Source: JANNGC01 sp043757045
GTDB lineage: Bacteria > Verrucomicrobiota > Verrucomicrobiia > Limisphaerales > SIBH01
Direction: 5' to 3'
Length of the DNA stretch: 18,007 nt
Assembly (NCBI GenBank): GCA_043757045.1
Contig: JAYVQC010000213.1
Coordinates: forward strand, 1 to 18,007
Shown: positions 14,674 to 18,007 of the stretch, one piece after another
Position numbering within the stretch: position 1 is the first letter of the stretch
Layout: the number at the start of each line of letters is the position of its first letter
Notes under the pieces: model-generated
Database searches by the model: none
What the model saw: the letters and a program-made list of their open reading frames with translations, nothing else
What the model was told of the DNA's origin: nothing
Made by a program: the position numbers and the translations under genes

Positions 14674-16033
14674 AGTTGAACCGGCCGGGTTTGGACTCCT
14701 TCTGCTTTTCCTCTGCGAGCTTTTCGCGGAGGATGTGCAGGGTGGCGAGGGTGAGTTCGCGGAGTTCGTCGCTGCGATTGGTGAGGTGGCCTTCGAGTTC
14801 GGTGATGCGCGTCTCGTAGGCCTGGATGCGCTCGGGCAGGCGCAGCGCCACGACGCGGGCTTCGAGTTGCGCGAGTTCCTCCTGCGCCTTCTGGTGCGTT
14901 TCCAGCAGCGCGGCGCGCTGCGAGTAGAGTCCTTGCACGAGACTTTGCTTCGCGAAATCTGTGAGGTCGGCGAGCGCACGTTCTTTCATGGCCTGTTCGT
15001 TGGTTGCGCCGCCCTCGGTCAGCGCGCCCACCGCCGCGCCGGGCAGCAGTTGCTTCGGCGTGCCGAGGCCGCTGCGGCGCAGCATCATCAAGAGACACGC
15101 CAGCATGGCGACGAGCGCGACGAGCGAACCGGCGATCCACCACACCGCAGCATTCGAGCCGGAGGGCGGTGCGGTCACGGCCACTGGAATCGGCACGGCC
15201 GCGGAAATGGGCGGCGCAGGCGCGGGCGCGGACGGCGTGGCCACAGCCACGACCGGAGCCACCGCCGGGGCGAGATCCAAATCCGACAAGCCGACGCGCG
15301 CCTTGCCAATTAATTTGCCGTGATGAAAACCCGGGCCGGAATCGCTGGCCGTGCCGTCATCAAAATTCCACAGATGCGTCAGTCCGTCCTCCGTGCCGTG
15401 CATCCGCTTGAACATGCCGTCGCGGATTTGCGCGAGGGTGCGGCGGTGATCCCACACGCGCACCTCGTCCATCTCGCCTTTGAAATCCTTGTCCATAATG
15501 CCACGCGCCAGGCCGCGCCCGAGCAGGTTGGTTTGCGAGACTTTGATGTCAGCAAAGGTGAGCGCGTTGGTGTGCTGCGCCACGAGGCGTCCGTTGGCGT
15601 AGAGCTGCATCCCGCCCGGCCCGCTCACGGCGGCGAGGTGGATCCATTCGTTCGTGCGCAACAGTCCGCGCCCCGTGGCCGTGAACATGGAGGACCGATC
15701 GGCCTTCGCAAAGCGCGGGTAGATGTTGAAGCGCAGGTCGGAGTTCGTCATGTGGTTGAACACGCTTACAGACTGGTAGCCCGCGCCAAACTCGAACACG
15801 CGCGAGTACCAGGCGAACTCCTTCCACTTCGCCCACACCTCGACGGTGGCCTGCGTGAGGTCGCTGAAAATGTCCGGCGGCAGTTCCACGTAGCTCCCCT
15901 GCCCGTCCAGCTTCAGGGCGCGGTTGGTGAGGGCAGTGTTCTGCGCGGAGACATTCAGCGCGGCGAGCACGAGCGCAAGCAGAAGGGCGCGCGAAAACTT
16001 ATTGGGTTCAACCGATGCCTGGAGCAAGTGCAT
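14672..16033 (-). CDS. secreted LamG-domain protein with single membrane helix and cytoplasmic coiled coil
   Basis: The 453-residue product (from ATG 16033; an in-frame GTG at 16048 would add five residues) starts with a signal peptide whose hydrophobic core is RALLLALVLAAL. A LamG-like jelly-roll domain (concanavalin A-like fold) covers about 35-220, with LKLDGQGSYVELP, TVEVWAKW, NEWIHLAAV, LYANGRLV and MDEVRVWD. A Pro/Ala/Val-rich linker (about 250-292) leads to one membrane helix (about 296-318). After basic residues comes a C-terminal coiled coil (about 350-445) rich in Glu, Gln and Leu. The likely topology is LamG outside and coiled coil in the cytoplasm. The LamG domain probably binds carbohydrate or protein. 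It is convergent with the kinase gene. The function is not known; a receptor-like or structural role is inferred. Confidence 0.82.
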   Translation of the reverse strand: MHLLQASVEPNKFSRALLLALVLAALNVSAQNTALTNRALKLDGQGSYVELPPDIFSDLTQATVEVWAKWKEFAWYSRVFEFGAGYQSVSVFNHMTNSDLRFNIYPRFAKADRSSMFTATGRGLLRTNEWIHLAAVSGPGGMQLYANGRLVAQHTNALTFADIKVSQTNLLGRGLARGIMDKDFKGEMDEVRVWDHRRTLAQIRDGMFKRMHGTEDGLTHLWNFDDGTASDSGPGFHHGKLIGKARVGLSDLDLAPAVAPVVAVATPSAPAPAPPISAAVPIPVAVTAPPSGSNAAVWWIAGSLVALVAMLACLLMMLRRSGLGTPKQLLPGAAVGALTEGGATNEQAMKERALADLTDFAKQSLVQGLYSQRAALLETHQKAQEELAQLEARVVALRLPERIQAYETRITELEGHLTNRSDELRELTLATLHILREKLAEEKQKESKPGRFN

Positions 16034-16288
16034 GGGCGAGTTCAGCACCGCTAAAAACTTTTGGCAAAAATAAACACACGCGCCCCGTCGTGTTTATCCG
16101 GTTGGTTGACAAAAGCAGTCCGCGCTGGAGCGCCGAGCATTGCTCGGCCTGATAACACGGCGTTGCCAAACGAGCCGAGCCATGCTCGGCGCTCCTTGGT
16201 CAACCAACCGGATAGGCAGGCGGCCCATGATAAAATCACGACCGCATTCCGCGCTTGCCGTTCGCGCGGCGCGGGCTAGAAACGCCTC
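16034..16288. promoter_or_regulatory. divergent intergenic region containing a repeat
   Basis: These 255 bp separate the LamG gene (minus) and the nuclease-like gene (plus), so promoters for both should be here. A palindromic repeat occupies 16095-16214. The stretch 16215-16288 shows no clear promoter pair. Confidence 0.35.
16095..16214. repeat. 120-bp two-layer inverted-repeat element
   Basis: The outer arms TATCCGGTTGGTTGAC (16095-16110) and its exact reverse complement (16199-16214) enclose inner 21-bp arms. These inner arms (16127-16147 and 16175-16195) match with one mismatch. Each inner arm is also a small hairpin (CCGAGCA/TGCTCGG on the left, CCGAGC/GCTCGG on the right). The layers are set asymmetrically (16 bp against 3 bp between outer and inner arms). 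No coding capacity is credible. Confidence 0.85.
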
Positions 16289-17014
16289 ATGCGAACACTC
16301 ACGCTGGCCCTGCTCCTCCTAGCGCTGCCCTTGTCCGCCGCCGACGTCGCGCGCGTGGTGCAAAGTCTGATGGCGGAGGAAAACGAACTCGCGGGGGTGC
16401 CGTTCGCCGAGGTCGTCCACGCGGCGACGGGGAAAAAAGTTCTCCCGGTGCAAGCCACCAACCCGCCCGACCGTGAACTGCTGACGAAAATTGGCCGCGC
16501 GATGGACGCCGTGCTGCGCCGGATGAACGCGCCGAACGGGCCGGCGCAGCAGAAGCGGCGCATCAATGAGGTGAGCGCGCTCTTCGAGGCAGCCATGAAG
16601 ACGGAGTTGAACGCCGTTGATGGCTTCGAGTGTGACTTCCCGAAACTCGCCTCGGGCGGCAAGCAGCGCAGCGGCTATCCCGACCTGCGGCTCGTGGACA
16701 AGAAGAGCGGGCGCGTGATTTATCTCGATCCGAAACTGTTCGAGCGCGGCAGCCGGGCCAGTTCGCTCCGCACTTTTTATTACGAGCCGAAGCGCGACAC
16801 GAACAAGATTCTCGATGACGCGCATCATCTCATCGTGGGCTTCGAGCATGACGGCAAGGCGGACGGCGCGTGGGTCTTTCTGGGCTGGGAACTGGTGGAC
16901 CTCGCGCGCTTCCGCGTGAAACTCAAAGCCGAGTTCCAGGCGAGCAACAGAGACTTGTATCAGCCGGAAGCGGTGGTGGGACGGGGAACGAACGCAGCGG
17001 GATTGAAGCCGTGA
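16289..17014 (+). CDS. secreted protein with possible PD-(D/E)xK nuclease core
   Basis: The 241-residue product begins with a clear signal peptide (MRTLTLALLLLALPLSAA, cleavage near residue 18), so it is exported. A mostly helical region (about 20-115) follows. Residues 129-150 read GYPDLRLV, then a short basic turn, then GRVIYLDPKL. This has the spacing and strand pattern of the PD-(D/E)xK nuclease core, with P131-D132 and D147-P148-K149 as the candidate metal and catalytic residues, and E100 as a possible helix glutamate. That is a motif match by eye, not proof of activity. The later part (about 175-215) contains a strand-helix pattern (HHLIVGFEHDG). I recognise no named family. It stands alone, divergent from the LamG gene. 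The start is well supported by the signal peptide. Confidence 0.7.
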   Translation: MRTLTLALLLLALPLSAADVARVVQSLMAEENELAGVPFAEVVHAATGKKVLPVQATNPPDRELLTKIGRAMDAVLRRMNAPNGPAQQKRRINEVSALFEAAMKTELNAVDGFECDFPKLASGGKQRSGYPDLRLVDKKSGRVIYLDPKLFERGSRASSLRTFYYEPKRDTNKILDDAHHLIVGFEHDGKADGAWVFLGWELVDLARFRVKLKAEFQASNRDLYQPEAVVGRGTNAAGLKP

Positions 17015-17080
17015 GGCGGGATTGTTTTTGCCTCGGTCAGGATTCAAGGAAACACCCACCCGCCCCGCACGAACGTGGGA

Positions 17081-17413
17081 TCAAGGCTTGAGGGCCGGGC
17101 TTTCGAAACGCACCACGATTTCGCCAGGCTTGGCGTAACCGAGATTGGCGCGGATCAGCCGCTCGATGGTCTTGGGATTCGTGCGCGCGGCGTCGAGGGC
17201 GACTTTGATGGTACGTTCGCGCTCCTGTTCGGTTTTGATCTTGGACTGGAGCTTGAACAGGTCCTGGCGCATGGACTCGTTCTGGCGGATGAGGGGCAGA
17301 TACCACACCGCCACGGCGACGACGCCGAGGGCGAAGAGGCAGAAGATGGTCAGCTTCGTCAGCTTGTCCCAGATGCCGAGGTTCACGTTCACGGCGCGGA
17401 GTGAAGCAAACAC
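17081..17413 (-). CDS. septum formation initiator, FtsB/DivIC family
   Basis: The 110-residue product has the compact FtsB/DivIC plan: a short cytoplasmic N terminus, one membrane helix (about 19-39, LTIFCLFALGVVAVAVWYL), then a coiled coil (about 42-72) and a conserved tail. The tail reads TIERLIRANLGYAKPGEIVVRF, close to the family's (E/I)xxAR..LGxxxPGE pattern. FtsB/DivIC bridges FtsL and FtsQ/DivIB in the divisome in the inner membrane. The start is uncertain: the codon at 17413 is GTG, further GTG codons lie at 17392 and 17386, and no strong ribosome-binding site is seen. It stands next to a repeat that begins 28 bp upstream of its start, so its promoter must lie in or beyond that repeat. 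Confidence 0.85.
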   Translation of the reverse strand: MFASLRAVNVNLGIWDKLTKLTIFCLFALGVVAVAVWYLPLIRQNESMRQDLFKLQSKIKTEQERERTIKVALDAARTNPKTIERLIRANLGYAKPGEIVVRFESPALKP

Positions 17414-17441
17414 GACGCGCGATTGGAAGTGGGAAGTGGAC

Positions 17442-17597
17442 GGAGCGCGGACCGCCGAGTCCGCGAGTTCTAACCACGGAAAATACGGGAGACACAGAAG
17501 GGAAAAGTATCACTGCGAAGCGGCGTCCGTGGTTTTTCATTCCGTGTTTTCCGTGGTTACGCCTTCATGAACACGCGGACTCGGCGGTCCGCGCTCC
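17442..17597. repeat. 156-bp two-layer inverted-repeat element
   Basis: A 24-bp outer arm at 17442-17465 (starting GGAGCGCGGACCGCC) is matched by its exact reverse complement at 17574-17597. An inner 18-bp arm (TAACCACGGAAAATACGG, 17471-17488) matches 17542-17559 with one mismatch. The right arm encodes the last residues (GARTAESA) of the neighbouring minus-strand gene. The left arm lies just upstream of the ftsB-like gene. Confidence 0.87.
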
Positions 17598-17915
17598 GAT
17601 GATTCGGGATTGGTCATTGCCCACTGATTCGCCAAGCTGCGCGGCGTTGAATTTCAACTGGTGCTCATCGCCGTGGTTTCGCCGCGCGCTCGCCATCGTG
17701 GCGGGCGCGCTGCTGGCGCTGGCATGGCTGGTGGCCAGTTGCGGGTTCACAAACAATTCCTCGATCCGCAAAGGGGACATGTCCCGCATATTGGGCAGGG
17801 CCAGGCTGTCAATCATGCCGTGCCGTTCTTTGAGCGCGGCAAGATAGGGGCGCAGCACGCGCATTTCCCACAGGGGCGGCAAGGCGGGCAAGGGCGGGGA
17901 ATGTGGTGCGCTCAT
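17565..17915 (-). pseudogene. short gene of unknown function, probably 3'-truncated at a repeat
   Basis: The reading frame gives 116 residues from ATG 17915. The first 60 look like real protein: a Pro-rich start, then LWEMRVLRPYLAALKERHGMIDSLALPNMRD and RIEELFVNP. This resembles the segment that precedes the NTPase domain in some NACHT/STAND proteins, but that is a low-confidence impression and no P-loop follows. The rest (about 61-116) is compositionally different, and its last ten residues are encoded by the right arm of the inverted repeat. The start overlaps the stop of an upstream gene in an ATGA, as in a translationally coupled operon. I therefore read it as the front of a longer gene cut off by rearrangement. 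A genuine short protein is the alternative. The opposite strand over 17599-17750 could encode a hydrophobic segment instead. Confidence 0.45.
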
Positions 17916-18007
17916 GGCAGGGCTACTCTGGCGGCGGTGACATAGGGGATGAAATCCTGGGGCGTGAGATCGGCTTTGTGGTCGAGTATTAATTTGCTCA
18001 ACCAAAA
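17912..18007 (-). CDS. C-terminal end of an unidentified gene, cut by the window edge
   Basis: The minus strand is open from the window edge to a TGA at 17912-17914, giving 31 residues, including LSKLILDHKADLTPQDF and IPYVTAARVALP. The stop shares bases with the ATG of the next gene (ATGA), a common sign of translational coupling in an operon. Too little is visible to name a family. The frame is supported by that overlap and by ordinary amino-acid composition. Confidence 0.55.
   Translation of the reverse strand, partial: FWLSKLILDHKADLTPQDFIPYVTAARVALP

Noticed and set aside
16051..16279. Short frames on both strands between the LamG and nuclease-like genes
   Set aside because: They arise from the inverted repeat at 16095-16214, which gives similar peptides on both strands (LSGWLTK).

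Overview
The window is GC-rich chromosomal DNA, most likely from a member of the Verrucomicrobiota (PVC superphylum). The taxonomic call is an inference. It rests on a secreted PVC-type membrane-bound-dehydrogenase-like protein, a transmembrane Ser/Thr kinase carrying WD40 repeats, a LamG-domain membrane protein, and many palindromic intergenic repeats. No rRNA, tRNA, CRISPR array, transposase or phage gene was seen.

Layout. 1-3135 (minus strand): a heavy-metal P-type ATPase of the SPC/HEGST (PIB-4) class, followed downstream by a small lipoprotein and a clear rho-independent terminator. 3243-6104 (plus): a chaperone/ribosome cluster, grpE - dnaJ - rsmE, with repeats in both intergenic gaps and no dnaK in view. 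6172-8097 (plus): a secreted beta-propeller/HEAT dehydrogenase-like protein without its usual cytochrome part, followed by a mirror-symmetric six-hairpin repeat. 8402-11011 (minus): a two-gene unit of a TPR-MshEN protein and a PilB/GspE-type assembly ATPase. 11165-14650 (plus): a 1161-residue membrane kinase with about 14 WD40 blades. 14672-16033 (minus), convergent with it: a LamG - transmembrane - coiled-coil protein. 16289-17014 (plus): a secreted protein with a possible PD-(D/E)xK nuclease core. 17081-17413 (minus): an FtsB/DivIC-like division protein. 17565-18007 (minus): the end of an unidentified gene overlapping (ATGA) a short, probably truncated gene whose 3' end lies in a repeat.

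The housekeeping genes are ordinary. The most notable signal is in the repeats. One family, with about 33-bp inverted arms around a 64-bp spacer, occurs twice. One copy splits grpE from dnaJ. The other lies in frame inside the metal ATPase and adds about 50 residues to its nucleotide-binding domain. Other palindromic elements sit beside the shortened dehydrogenase, between the divergent LamG and nuclease-like genes, and at the 3' end of the broken gene near the right edge.
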